In this document: piece after piece, positions 6,801 to 14,017 of the stretch | How the letters are laid out: each line of letters starts with the position of its first letter | How positions within the stretch are numbered: position 1 is the stretch's first letter | Source of the DNA: Fusobacterium sp. | Lineage (GTDB): Bacteria; Fusobacteriota; Fusobacteriia; Fusobacteriales; Fusobacteriaceae | Reading direction: 5' to 3' | Assembly: GCA_019410665.1 (NCBI GenBank) | Contig: DXSD01000048.1 | Span: forward strand, 1-14,925 | DNA length: 14,925 bases | Translations under genes and position numbers: made by a program | Notes under the pieces: generated by a model | Databases searched by the model: none | Told to the model about the DNA's origin: nothing | The model's input: the letters and a program-made list of their open reading frames with translations, nothing else

Positions 6801-8141
6801 ATGAAAATAAAAACTATTGAAGTGGAGAATTTTAAAAATATAGATTGTGCAAGAGTAGAGTTTAGAAATAATCTTTCTGGAATATACGGTCCCAATGGAA
6901 CAGGAAAAACTGCTATAATCGAAGCAACTGAGATACTGTCTAAATATTTTGATATAAGAAAACCACAACAAATTTCAAATGAATTAAAAAATAAAATAGC
7001 TTTTTTAATAAAAGAGGGAAGAAAAGATTGTCAAATTGCAGTTGAATTTGAAGATGAAGAAGTTGAATATAAAATTGTTGTAAAATTTGGAAAAGATAAA
7101 TTAGGGATTGTGTATACTATAAAAGAGGAGCTTTTAAAGAGAGAAAAAGAAAAAAGAAGAAGATATAGAAGTTTAGTTTCTATAGTTAATGATGAGACTA
7201 CAATTGTTCCAGAGATATATTTTAACAATAAAAATATAGATGATAAATTAAAAAAAGCTGTATACGAAGCTAACTCTTTAAACTTTAAAGAATTATATCA
7301 AGAGTTTAATAATTTTAATAGTTTACTTGGAATACTTTTAAAATTATATATGGAATTAAAAGAACTTCCAGATTTTTTTACAAAAGTGTTAGAAGAGTTT
7401 TTGAAGGTTAGTAAAATTTTAAATATGATACTTGTAATAACTTTAAAAGACCAAGCTTATTATAATTTAGATCTTTTAATTCCTTTAAGTGTTCACAATG
7501 AGAAACTTCATGGAATGTTAGTTGTTAATTATAAACAGGGTGGAAGTATCTATGATGAAGAGATAGCCTTAGAAATAGAAAAGATAATTAAACAGATGAA
7601 TAATATATTTCAAATAATAGTTCCTAATTCAACCTTAGATTTGGATAAAAAGGTTGAAAGATTGGAGGATGGAAATAAAAAAATTGGAATAAAGATCCTC
7701 GTGAAAAGAGAAGGAATAGATAAGGCTTTACCTTTAGAAAGAGAATCTACAGGGATAATTAAACTTGTTTCATTGCTCTCAGCATTAATTTATTTTGTTC
7801 AAGATAAAAATGCTATTGTTTTAGTTGATGAGCTAGATATACATATATTTGAATACTTACTAGCTAATTTTTTAGAAAAATTAGCTATCTATGCAAAAGG
7901 ACAACTTATCTTTACTGGGCATAATCTGTTCTTACTTGAAAAATTAAATAAAGATTCTATAATTATATCAACTAAGCAAAATGAAAAAATTATATATACA
8001 TATTTAAAAAATGTTTCTAAAACAACAAATTTAAGACAAAAATATATTAGATCTCAAGGATTATGGATAGAGGATAATATAGAACCACTATTTTTAAATA
8101 ATTCAGCACTGGAAATGTTTATAAGAGATTTGGTGATATAA
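6801..8141 (+). CDS. AAA/ABC-type ATPase, OLD/RloA-like
   Basis: This 446-aa protein begins MKIKTIEVENFKNI, the usual start of SMC/RecF/OLD-like ATPases. Walker A is GPNGTGKTA (30-38). The signature region is ERESTGIIKLVSLL (313-326), the ES(T)G form found in AAA_15/AAA_21 proteins. Walker B is IVLVDELD (339-346) and the switch histidine sits in FTGHN (371-375). The middle (about 105-300) is a charged helical insert. It has no nuclease domain; the TOPRIM-like protein starts 1 nt after its stop. Similar two-gene sets (OLD-type, PARIS AriA/AriB, AbiL) act in phage defence by sensing an invader and triggering a TOPRIM partner, and that role is inferred here. GAGGG lies 6 nt before the ATG. The gene is AT-richer in impression than its glycan neighbours. 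Confidence 0.8.
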   Translation: MKIKTIEVENFKNIDCARVEFRNNLSGIYGPNGTGKTAIIEATEILSKYFDIRKPQQISNELKNKIAFLIKEGRKDCQIAVEFEDEEVEYKIVVKFGKDKLGIVYTIKEELLKREKEKRRRYRSLVSIVNDETTIVPEIYFNNKNIDDKLKKAVYEANSLNFKELYQEFNNFNSLLGILLKLYMELKELPDFFTKVLEEFLKVSKILNMILVITLKDQAYYNLDLLIPLSVHNEKLHGMLVVNYKQGGSIYDEEIALEIEKIIKQMNNIFQIIVPNSTLDLDKKVERLEDGNKKIGIKILVKREGIDKALPLERESTGIIKLVSLLSALIYFVQDKNAIVLVDELDIHIFEYLLANFLEKLAIYAKGQLIFTGHNLFLLEKLNKDSIIISTKQNEKIIYTYLKNVSKTTNLRQKYIRSQGLWIEDNIEPLFLNNSALEMFIRDLVI

Positions 8142-8142
8142 T

Positions 8143-8817
8143 ATGAAAAAAAGAGTAGTATTATTTGTAGTTGAAGGACCTAGTGATCAAGATGCTCTAA
8201 TTCCTTTCATAGAAAAAGAGATTCAAAGAAATAGAATGAAGACAACAGTAAAAAATATGCATGGTGACATTTTAACTAAGTATATAGATGGAACAAGAAG
8301 GTATGAGGTAACTTCAAGGAATGTTAGGCAGAAGTTAACTAATAAAATAGAGGAATATTTAGACTCTCCCTTAATAAAGTCAGAGCAGATAAAAAGAAAA
8401 GATTTGAGAAAAATTTATTATGTAACTGATACAGATTACTGTTTTTTTCAAGAGTTTGAACATTCAAAAAATAAACGAGAGTGTTTAAAGAAAATTTTTT
8501 ACTTTGAAAAATTAAATTTAAAAAATGGTGTCGAAGTTGAAATAGAAACAATATTTTTCTCTAAACATTTAGAGCATGTTTTAAAAAATATTGAAGAAAA
8601 CTTATCTAATGAAGAAAAAAGTAAAATAGCAATAGAGTTTTCAAAGCGATCTTTAGAAGATGGAGAATTTTATATAGATACTTTTAAAAATCAGAGTGAC
8701 TTAAAAACTTGGAGCAGCTTTTCAGAGGCATATGTAGGGATTCAAAGTTATGATAAAAGAGCTTGTAATATGAATAACTTACTAGATGAAATTGAAGCTT
8801 GGAAAAATTTAAAATAA
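8143..8817 (+). CDS. TOPRIM-like protein, partner of the ATPase
   Basis: This 224-aa protein starts with a beta strand leading into VVEGPSDQDAL (9-19), whose Glu11-Gly12 matches the TOPRIM catalytic glutamate motif. MHGDI (39-43) follows, then YYVTDTDYCF (92-101) with the paired acids Asp96 and Asp98. FSKHLEHVL (139-147) and a charged C-terminal half complete it. From memory the order VEGxSD - HGDI - DTD - LxHVL recurs in uncharacterised Firmicutes proteins. Such a fold would give a metal-dependent nuclease or RNA-cutting enzyme. It lies 1 nt after the ATPase stop, with GGTGAT inside the end of that gene as its ribosome binding site, so the two are probably coupled. It is not clearly AriB, RloB or OLD nuclease, and I cannot assign a named system. 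Confidence 0.68.
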   Translation: MKKRVVLFVVEGPSDQDALIPFIEKEIQRNRMKTTVKNMHGDILTKYIDGTRRYEVTSRNVRQKLTNKIEEYLDSPLIKSEQIKRKDLRKIYYVTDTDYCFFQEFEHSKNKRECLKKIFYFEKLNLKNGVEVEIETIFFSKHLEHVLKNIEENLSNEEKSKIAIEFSKRSLEDGEFYIDTFKNQSDLKTWSSFSEAYVGIQSYDKRACNMNNLLDEIEAWKNLK

Positions 8818-8826
8818 TTATATGGG

Positions 8827-8866
8827 GAGAGTATTTACAATAAAGGAGTTGTAAACCTCTCTTTTT
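8827..8866 (+). terminator. Intrinsic terminator closing the ATPase/TOPRIM unit
   Basis: GAGAG-TA-TTTACAA (8827-8840) pairs with TTGTAAA-C-CTCTC (8849-8861) across an eight-base loop with one small internal loop, followed by five T (8862-8866). It lies 10 bp after the TOPRIM stop and 15 bp before the flippase ribosome binding site. Confidence 0.8.
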
Positions 8867-8891
8867 ATATACTAAATAATAGGAGAAAATA

Positions 8892-10220
8892 ATGAGTAGT
8901 GGTGGAAAAATAACAAAAAATATAGCTTGGCTTATCTTTGATCAGGTGTTTATATTACTTTTACAATTTTTAGTAGGAATAAAGATAGCTAACTACTATG
9001 GAGCTGAACTCTATGGAAAATATAACTATGCTGTATCCTTAGTAGCTTTTTCAGCTATATTCTTTGAGTTGTTAAATAGTAGAGTGATAAAAAAATATTA
9101 TACAGAGGAGAACTTTACCAATGTAGTTTTTAATGTAAATCTTTTTCGTAATACAATGGCAGGGATAATAATTTTTATTCCTATCTTCCTAAAATTTACT
9201 TTGGGAATGGATAACCTTCTATTCTATATGCTACTTTTAATATGTTTAGATAATATTTTAACAACAGCAACCTATGGAATAGAGAACTTTTTTGAGTTTA
9301 AACTAGAATCTAGAAGAATAGTTATTTCAAATAACATAGTGAAGATAATATCCTATACTCTCCAGTATCTAGGAATGATATTTGGAATGGGGATCTTGGT
9401 TGTTCCAGCTATTAGATGTATAGGTAGCCTTATAAGAATGGGGATACTCAAATTTCAATATAGAAGGGTATATTTAGCAAGAGTTTCAAACTTAGAAAGA
9501 AGATTGGACAGAAAGCTTCTTTTAGATATTATAGATGAAGGAAAGTTTTTATGGGTAACGTATATATCTTTTTTAGTCTATACCCAAGTGGATAGACTTA
9601 TGATAAAATGGTATATGGGAGAGTCAGAGGTAGGGATATATACAATAGGTGTCCAGCTATCTACAATTTTGGCTATACTTTTAGGACCAATACAGAACTC
9701 TCTTTTTCCTAAGATGATGGAGCTATATAGAGAGGATTACAAAAAATATTACCAATTTTATCTCTTTTCTAATACCTTAGTGACACAATTTTATCTTATA
9801 ATAACTTTAATATCAATAGTTGTAGTAAAATTGGCATTTGGATATGTATATGCACAGGAATATAGTCCAGCTATTGGAGTTTATACTATTTTAGCAGTAT
9901 CGGTTTTTATAAAGGCAAATGGTTCTTTACAAACTGGACATATGACTTTAAAAAATATAACTAAGAAGAGTTTTTACAAAACCTTGATAAGCCTTGTAAT
10001 AAATATAGTGTTAAATGCTTTGCTTATCCCTAAATATGGAATAGATGGAGCTGCAATAGCCACTCTTATAACTCAATTTACCGCTCTATTTTTAATAGAC
10101 TTTTTCATAGAGGAGTATAGGGAGCAAGCTTTTATTCAACTTAGATCATTTAATATCTTTTATCTTATGAGAGAACTTATAAAAAAATATAGAAGTAGAA
10201 AGGAGAGTCAAAATGTATAA
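8892..10220 (+). CDS. Polysaccharide flippase (Wzx/MVF-like)
   Basis: This 442-aa protein is highly hydrophobic with about 12-14 membrane segments. Its first 40 residues, ITKNIAWLIFDQVFILLLQFLVGIKIANYYG split by the usual amphipathic start, match the beginning of oligosaccharide/O-antigen flippases. So do the internal DRLMIKWYMGESEVGIYTIG (about 236-255) and the near-terminal YGIDGAAIATLITQ (about 379-392). It would move lipid-linked glycan across the inner membrane. AGGAG lies 6 nt before the ATG. The stop overlaps the start of the cytidylyltransferase gene by 8 nt, so these two are coupled. The terminator at 8827-8866 lies directly upstream and I find no clear promoter between the two. Confidence 0.85.
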   Translation: MSSGGKITKNIAWLIFDQVFILLLQFLVGIKIANYYGAELYGKYNYAVSLVAFSAIFFELLNSRVIKKYYTEENFTNVVFNVNLFRNTMAGIIIFIPIFLKFTLGMDNLLFYMLLLICLDNILTTATYGIENFFEFKLESRRIVISNNIVKIISYTLQYLGMIFGMGILVVPAIRCIGSLIRMGILKFQYRRVYLARVSNLERRLDRKLLLDIIDEGKFLWVTYISFLVYTQVDRLMIKWYMGESEVGIYTIGVQLSTILAILLGPIQNSLFPKMMELYREDYKKYYQFYLFSNTLVTQFYLIITLISIVVVKLAFGYVYAQEYSPAIGVYTILAVSVFIKANGSLQTGHMTLKNITKKSFYKTLISLVINIVLNALLIPKYGIDGAAIATLITQFTALFLIDFFIEEYREQAFIQLRSFNIFYLMRELIKKYRSRKESQNV

Positions 10221-10923
10221 TGGGAAAAAAATACTAGGAATAATACCAGCTAGAGGAGGAAGCAAGGGGATACCTTCTAAAAATATAATTGAGATTTATG
10301 GGAAACCACTTATTCAATACTCAATTGAGTGTGCTAACTCTTCAAAGTATTTAGATAGAACAGTTATATCTACAGATGATTTAGAGATAAAAGCTGTAGC
10401 AGAGAGATTTGGTGGAGATGTTCCCTTTATGAGACCTGCTGAGTTAGCTCAAGATACATCTAAAACTATAGATGCAGTGGTTCATGCTATAAATTGGCTA
10501 AAAGAGCAGGGAGAGGAGTATGACTATCTTGTACTACTTCAAAATACTGTACCTCTAAGAAAAGGGTGGCATATAGATGAAGCTATTGAAAAGCTTTTTG
10601 CCAGTGAAGAGAAAAGCCTTGTAAGTGTTACTGAGGTTGATGAAAACCCTGTACTTATGAGAACTTTAAATGAGGATGGAACTGTAAAAAATCTCCTTTC
10701 TTTAAATAGTACTATGAGAAGACAGGATTTCCCTAAATTCTATAGAGTAAATGGAGCTATATATATTCAAGAGCTTAATAAGGATTTTGGACTAGATACA
10801 AGTCTTAACGATGGAAGACTTGCTTATGTAATGAGTGAGAAATACTCTGTGGATATAGATACATACTTAGATATTAAAAAGATAGAGTATTATTTAGATC
10901 AGGAGTTAAATAATAAAGAGTAA
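10213..10923 (+). CDS. neuA: CMP-sialate-type cytidylyltransferase
   Basis: This 236-aa protein has the nucleotide-binding signature IPARGGSKGIPSKN (11-24), ISTDD (52-56), RRQDFP (169-174), NGAIY (180-184) and the metal-binding VDID (213-216) near the end. This set defines CMP-N-acylneuraminate synthetases and close relatives that activate legionaminic or pseudaminic acid with CTP. Presence of a GT52-type transferase in the same region favours sialic acid, so I give neuA, but the exact nonulosonic acid is not decided. An oddity is LQNTVPLR (109-116), where most relatives have LQPTSPLR. The length is usual for a single-domain form. The start overlaps the flippase end by 8 nt, with AGGAGAG upstream. 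No sialate synthase (neuB) is in the window. Confidence 0.82.
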   Translation: MYNGKKILGIIPARGGSKGIPSKNIIEIYGKPLIQYSIECANSSKYLDRTVISTDDLEIKAVAERFGGDVPFMRPAELAQDTSKTIDAVVHAINWLKEQGEEYDYLVLLQNTVPLRKGWHIDEAIEKLFASEEKSLVSVTEVDENPVLMRTLNEDGTVKNLLSLNSTMRRQDFPKFYRVNGAIYIQELNKDFGLDTSLNDGRLAYVMSEKYSVDIDTYLDIKKIEYYLDQELNNKE

Positions 10924-10953
10924 GATAAAAATATTTATTTCCCCAATATATTG

Positions 10954-10962
10954 TGATATAAT
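10954..10962 (+). promoter_or_regulatory. Extended -10 promoter of the FMN-binding gene
   Basis: TGA followed directly by TATAAT (10957-10962) forms an extended -10 element about 48 bp before the GTG start. The -35 candidate TTTATT (10934-10939, 17-bp spacing) is weak, as is common with extended -10 promoters. Confidence 0.5.
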
Positions 10963-11009
10963 CTTAATAATTAAATTAGTTTTCATTAATATGTTAGGAG
11001 GAAGGAAAA

Positions 11010-11369
11010 GTGGATATTGAAAAAATTAGAAAAGTCTGTGTTATAGCTTTTATTGTGGTGGGATTAGCTTGTATATTTGTAGAAAAAGCTAATGGACCTA
11101 AGGAGTATGCAGGGGTAGGAGATGGATTTAATGATGATATTAATGTAACTATACTTGCTAAGAAAAATTCAAAAGGGGAAGTTAGAATATCTGATATACA
11201 ATATACTCATGATGACACTCCAGCAATAGCAGATCCAGCAATTGGACAACTTATAACTCAGCTAAAAGCAACTCAAGATATTTCAAAGGTGGATATAGTA
11301 GCAGGGGCAACTTATAGTTCAGAAGGATTTATAATGGCTGTTGAGGATGCTATATCTAAGATAGATTAA
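11010..11369 (+). CDS. Membrane-anchored FMN-binding-domain protein
   Basis: This 119-aa protein starts at GTG with AGGAGG 8 nt upstream; no ATG is in frame nearby. One hydrophobic segment (about 8-24) anchors it, and the rest is an FMN_bind domain. The features are GVGDGFNDDINVTI (35-48), the T-P around 70-71, and DIVAGATYSSEGF (95-107). The Thr of AGAT (Thr101) matches the residue that ApbE-type flavin transferases link to FMN in RnfG/NqrC-like proteins. The domain would lie outside the inner membrane and carry electrons for an extracytoplasmic redox step. No other redox protein and no ApbE gene are in the window, so its partner is unknown. It has its own promoter and is followed by a large terminator-like hairpin. 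Confidence 0.8.
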   Translation: MDIEKIRKVCVIAFIVVGLACIFVEKANGPKEYAGVGDGFNDDINVTILAKKNSKGEVRISDIQYTHDDTPAIADPAIGQLITQLKATQDISKVDIVAGATYSSEGFIMAVEDAISKID

Positions 11370-11404
11370 AAGGAAAATAATTGAAATCACAATAAAGAAA
11401 GAGT

Positions 11405-11473
11405 AAAGGAAAAAAATTTACTGTAAAGAGCGTTGCGTAAGCACTAGCGATTGGAAGTAAACTTTTTTCCTTT
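11405..11473 (+). terminator. Long structured hairpin with terminator-like U-rich end
   Basis: The arms 11405-11422 and 11456-11473 pair over 18 bp with a single G-U wobble. The 3' arm is T-rich and is followed by TTTGTTTT, so it can terminate the FMN-binding gene's transcript. The 33-nt loop (11423-11455) is much more GC-rich than its surroundings and contains TGC-GTAA-GCA (11434-11443), a small stem closed by a GNRA-type tetraloop, flanked by GCG on both sides. That is more structure than a plain terminator needs and suggests a dispersed element or a structured RNA. Confidence 0.65.
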
Positions 11474-11516
11474 TGTTTTAATAAATAATTTTATTTCAGC
11501 TAGAAATTCAAAAAAA

Positions 11517-11525
11517 TGCTATAAT
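11517..11525 (+). promoter_or_regulatory. Extended -10 promoter of the patatin-like gene
   Basis: TGC directly before TATAAT (11520-11525) gives an extended -10 element 32 bp upstream of the ATG at 11558. No good -35 box is seen. Confidence 0.5.
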
Positions 11526-11557
11526 AGTATAAAAACAAGGAGAGAAGGGGGAAGGTT

Positions 11558-12391
11558 ATGAAATTAGGTTTAGTTTTAGAAGGTGGAGGAATGAGAGGTG
11601 TCTACACAGTTGGGGTATTAGATGCTTTTAGGAAATATAATTTTATGCCAGATTATGTGATAGGAGTATCTGCTGGAGCTTCCAATGCTGTTTCATATAT
11701 ATCTAAACAAGATGGGAGAGCTCTAAGAACCAACATAGATTATATTAACGATAGTAGATACTTAAGTTGGAAAAACTATTTAAAAACTGGTTCCCTTTTT
11801 GGAATGGATTTTCTATATAAAGAGATACCAGAAAAACTAGATCCCTTTGATTATGATGCCTTTTTTGCTAATCCTTGTGACTTTAAAGTAGGTGTTACCA
11901 ATGCTCTAACAGGAGAAGCAGAATTTTATGGAAAAGATTCTATACATGATGGAGCTACTGTATTAAAAGCTTCTTCTTCTATTCCTTTAGTAGCTAATCC
12001 AGTAGAATATAGAGGAAAAATATACTTTGACGGGGGAACATCAGCACCTATTCCAGTAGGAGAAGCTTTAAAAGATGGATGTGATAAGGTAATAGTAGTG
12101 CTTACAAGAGATAGAAATTTTGTAAAACCACCATTAAAGTGTTTTCCATTAGTAGCTTGGAAGATGAGAAAATACCCAGCTATGGTTAAACTATTAAAAA
12201 GACACCATGAGGTTTATAAAGAAAATCAAGAGGAGATAAGAAGGCTTGAAAAAGAGGGAAAAGCTATAGTTATAGCTCCCTCTGCCCCTCTAAAGATAGA
12301 TAGATTTGAGAAGAGCAGAGAGAGATTGTTAGCTGTGTACCATCAAGGGTTTACTGATGGTGAGAAGTTTATAAAATCTCATTCAATTTAA
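11558..12391 (+). CDS. Patatin-like phospholipase
   Basis: This 277-aa protein has the full patatin set. GGGMRG (9-14) forms the oxyanion hole. GVSAG (36-40) carries the nucleophile Ser38. DGG (158-160) supplies the catalytic Asp of the Ser-Asp dyad. It has no signal peptide and no membrane segment, so it is a cytosolic acyl hydrolase of the bacterial RssA/YjjU type acting on phospholipid or other acyl esters. The C-terminal 90 residues are basic and helical (KMRKYP, KLLKRHH). AAGGGGGAAGG precedes the ATG. The gene runs tail-to-tail into argH with a 23-bp overlap (12369-12391) and has no hairpin terminator of its own. Confidence 0.88.
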   Translation: MKLGLVLEGGGMRGVYTVGVLDAFRKYNFMPDYVIGVSAGASNAVSYISKQDGRALRTNIDYINDSRYLSWKNYLKTGSLFGMDFLYKEIPEKLDPFDYDAFFANPCDFKVGVTNALTGEAEFYGKDSIHDGATVLKASSSIPLVANPVEYRGKIYFDGGTSAPIPVGEALKDGCDKVIVVLTRDRNFVKPPLKCFPLVAWKMRKYPAMVKLLKRHHEVYKENQEEIRRLEKEGKAIVIAPSAPLKIDRFEKSRERLLAVYHQGFTDGEKFIKSHSI

Positions 12392-13784
12392 ACTCATTTA
12401 CATATTTCTCAGATTCAAGTATAAATTTATCTAAAAACTCAATATGAGCTAAGATGCTCTCTTTACCAGGACCACCTAGTGTGGTTCTTTTTTCTACACA
12501 GTTTTTAATAGAGATAGTTTCATATATTCCCTCATCAAAAAGTTCAGAGAACTCTTTATAAGCCTCAATAGTTAAAGCTTCAAAGGTAGTATTATTGTCA
12601 ATACAGTAAGCAACCATTCCCCCTACAATTTTATAAGCATCTCTAAAACTCATTCCCTTTTCAGTTAAGAAGTCAGCAACATCAGTGGCGTTTATAAACC
12701 CTTGTGCAGCAGCTTCTAGCATTCTATCCTTTTTCACCTTAGTAGTGTGTAACATTCCATTAAAAACAGTTAGACACCCTTTTACACTGTCTAAAGCATC
12801 AAAAAAGTTTTCTTTATCCTCTTGCATATCCTTATTATAAGCTAGAGGAATTCCCTTCATAGTTGTTAAAAGGGCCATTAGATCTCCAAAAACTCTACCA
12901 CTTTTTCCTCTTATTAGTTCAGCAGCATCTGGGTTTTTCTTTTGAGGCATAATACTACTTCCAGTTGAAAATGAGTCACTTAACTCAATATATCCAAAAT
13001 CATTTGAACTAAAAATAATTATCTCTTCACAGAAACGAGATAGATGTACCATAATTAAGGAAAAAGCATTCATAAGTTCAATAAGATAGTCTCTATCACT
13101 TACACTGTCCATACTATTCCAAGTAGGAGAGGCAAAACCTAGCTGTGAAGCTGTAAACTCCCTATCTAGTGGATAAGTAGTTCCAGCTAAGGCAGCAGCC
13201 CCTAAAGGTGAAGTATCAGCTAATTTAATAGCATTAGAGAGTCTGATATAGTCTCTTCTAAACATCTCAGCATATGCTAAAACATAGTGAGAAAAAGATA
13301 CAGGTTGAGCCTTTTGTAAGTGTGTAAAACCAGGCATATATGTAGATATATTCTCCTTAGCTAAGGTGTTAATAATCTCTAATAGATCAAGAAGTAGAGC
13401 TTGAACTTTTACAATCTCATCTTTAGTAAATAGTTTCATATCTACAGCTACTTGATCATTTCTACTTCTTCCAGTATGAAGTTTCTTTCCAACATCTCCA
13501 ATTCTATCTATAAGGATTTTTTCAATATTCATATGTATATCTTCATACTCAATAGAAAACTCAATTTTTCCCTCTTCTATATCTGCTAAAATCTCTCTTA
13601 AAGTTTTTTCAATAAGCTTTGAATCCTCTAAAGGGATTATTTCCTGTTTTCCAAGCCCTCTCACATGGGCAATACTTCCCATGATATCATATTTATAAAG
13701 TCTTTTATCAAAATTGATTGATGAATGAAAATCTAAAATTAAACTGCTTGCCTTCTCTTTAAATCTTCCAGAAAAAAATTGCAT
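12369..13784 (-). CDS. argH: Argininosuccinate lyase
   Basis: This 471-aa enzyme splits argininosuccinate into arginine and fumarate, the last step of arginine synthesis. It has HTGRSRNDQ (103-111), GFTHLQ with the catalytic His155, and the superfamily signature GSSIMPQKKNPD (275-286) in the mobile loop that holds the catalytic serine. Length and N-terminus (FFSGRF...FDKRLYKYDI) are normal for ArgH. I choose the ATG at 13784, with AAAGGGGGAG 5 nt upstream, over an in-frame TTG at 13805 that lies before the ribosome binding site. argG is not adjacent. Upstream lie a promoter, a leader peptide and two terminators with no room for another promoter after them, so expression appears to need terminator read-through. 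The 3' end overlaps the patatin gene. Confidence 0.96.
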   Translation of the reverse strand: MQFFSGRFKEKASSLILDFHSSINFDKRLYKYDIMGSIAHVRGLGKQEIIPLEDSKLIEKTLREILADIEEGKIEFSIEYEDIHMNIEKILIDRIGDVGKKLHTGRSRNDQVAVDMKLFTKDEIVKVQALLLDLLEIINTLAKENISTYMPGFTHLQKAQPVSFSHYVLAYAEMFRRDYIRLSNAIKLADTSPLGAAALAGTTYPLDREFTASQLGFASPTWNSMDSVSDRDYLIELMNAFSLIMVHLSRFCEEIIIFSSNDFGYIELSDSFSTGSSIMPQKKNPDAAELIRGKSGRVFGDLMALLTTMKGIPLAYNKDMQEDKENFFDALDSVKGCLTVFNGMLHTTKVKKDRMLEAAAQGFINATDVADFLTEKGMSFRDAYKIVGGMVAYCIDNNTTFEALTIEAYKEFSELFDEGIYETISIKNCVEKRTTLGGPGKESILAHIEFLDKFILESEKYVNEFKLNEIL

Positions 13785-13812
13785 AAAAACTCCCCCTTTA
13801 AACAAAATTAAT

Positions 13813-13837
13813 AAAAAAACCAGCTATTATAGCTGGT
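13813..13837 (-). terminator. Second leader terminator before argH
   Basis: On the minus strand ACCAGCTA pairs perfectly with TAGCTGGT across a TAA loop (13819-13837), followed by a run of seven T. It ends about 29 bp before the argH ATG, directly against its ribosome binding site. Confidence 0.85.
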
Positions 13838-13843
13838 AAATTT

Positions 13844-13875
13844 AAAAAGAAAAGCCAATAGATAAACTATTGGCT
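13844..13875 (-). terminator. First leader terminator before argH
   Basis: On the minus strand AGCCAATAG pairs perfectly with CTATTGGCT across a five-base loop (13853-13875), followed by TTTCTTTTT. It lies about 16 bp upstream of the second terminator hairpin. Confidence 0.85.
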
Positions 13876-13953
13876 AAAAAACAAAGATATGCTCATAGAG
13901 AAGAAACTCTAATCTTTACAAAATAAGACCTAGCCATAATAAAATATATTAAA

Positions 13954-13986
13954 TTATAATTTTAATAGCCACTGCCTTAATTTCAT
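13954..13986 (-). CDS. argH leader peptide MKLRQWLLKL
   Basis: This is a 10-codon ORF with a strong Shine-Dalgarno sequence (AAAAGGGGG, ending 7 nt before the ATG at 13986), placed about 25 nt after the expected transcription start. Such a ribosome binding site on so short an ORF, followed by two terminators, points to a regulatory leader peptide. Codon 4 is AGG, an arginine codon that appears uncommon beside AGA in the neighbouring genes; codon 6 is the single Trp, and four Leu codons follow or flank. A second ORF without a ribosome binding site, MARSYFVKIRVSSL (13893-13937), also contains AGG and AGA. Arginine sensing is the natural guess, given argH, but one Arg codon is thin evidence. Confidence 0.6.
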   Translation of the reverse strand: MKLRQWLLKL

Positions 13987-14017
13987 AACTTTTCCCCCTT
14001 TTAAAATCTTAGTTTTA

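Larger units (their letters stand above)
13785..14010 (-). promoter_or_regulatory. argH leader, probable transcription attenuator
   Basis: This transcribed region holds a leader peptide gene, a small hairpin (UAGAG/CUCUA, 13896-13911) and two intrinsic terminators. UGGCUA occurs twice (13966-13971 inside the leader peptide codons, and 13931-13936) and is complementary to UAGCCA in the first terminator's ascending arm (13871-13876). GGCUAUUA (13963-13970) can also pair with UAAUAGCU (13822-13829) of the second terminator. These give candidate antiterminators. No T-box sequence (AGGGTGG) and no riboswitch class that I recognise is present. Regulation by translation of the leader is inferred. 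Confidence 0.6.

Noticed and set aside
6574..6971. Several overlapping minus-strand ORFs of 75-88 codons
   Set aside because: They are hydrophobic Phe/Ser/Leu-rich shadows of AT-rich coding sequence on the plus strand, overlap each other in different frames and lack ribosome binding sites.
13785..13805. In-frame TTG at 13805 as the argH start
   Set aside because: It precedes the AAAGGGGGAG ribosome binding site, and the ATG at 13784 gives the normal ArgH N-terminus.
13785..14010. T-box or known riboswitch in the argH leader
   Set aside because: No AGGGTGG T-box sequence and no riboswitch core I recognise; the leader peptide and terminators explain the region better.
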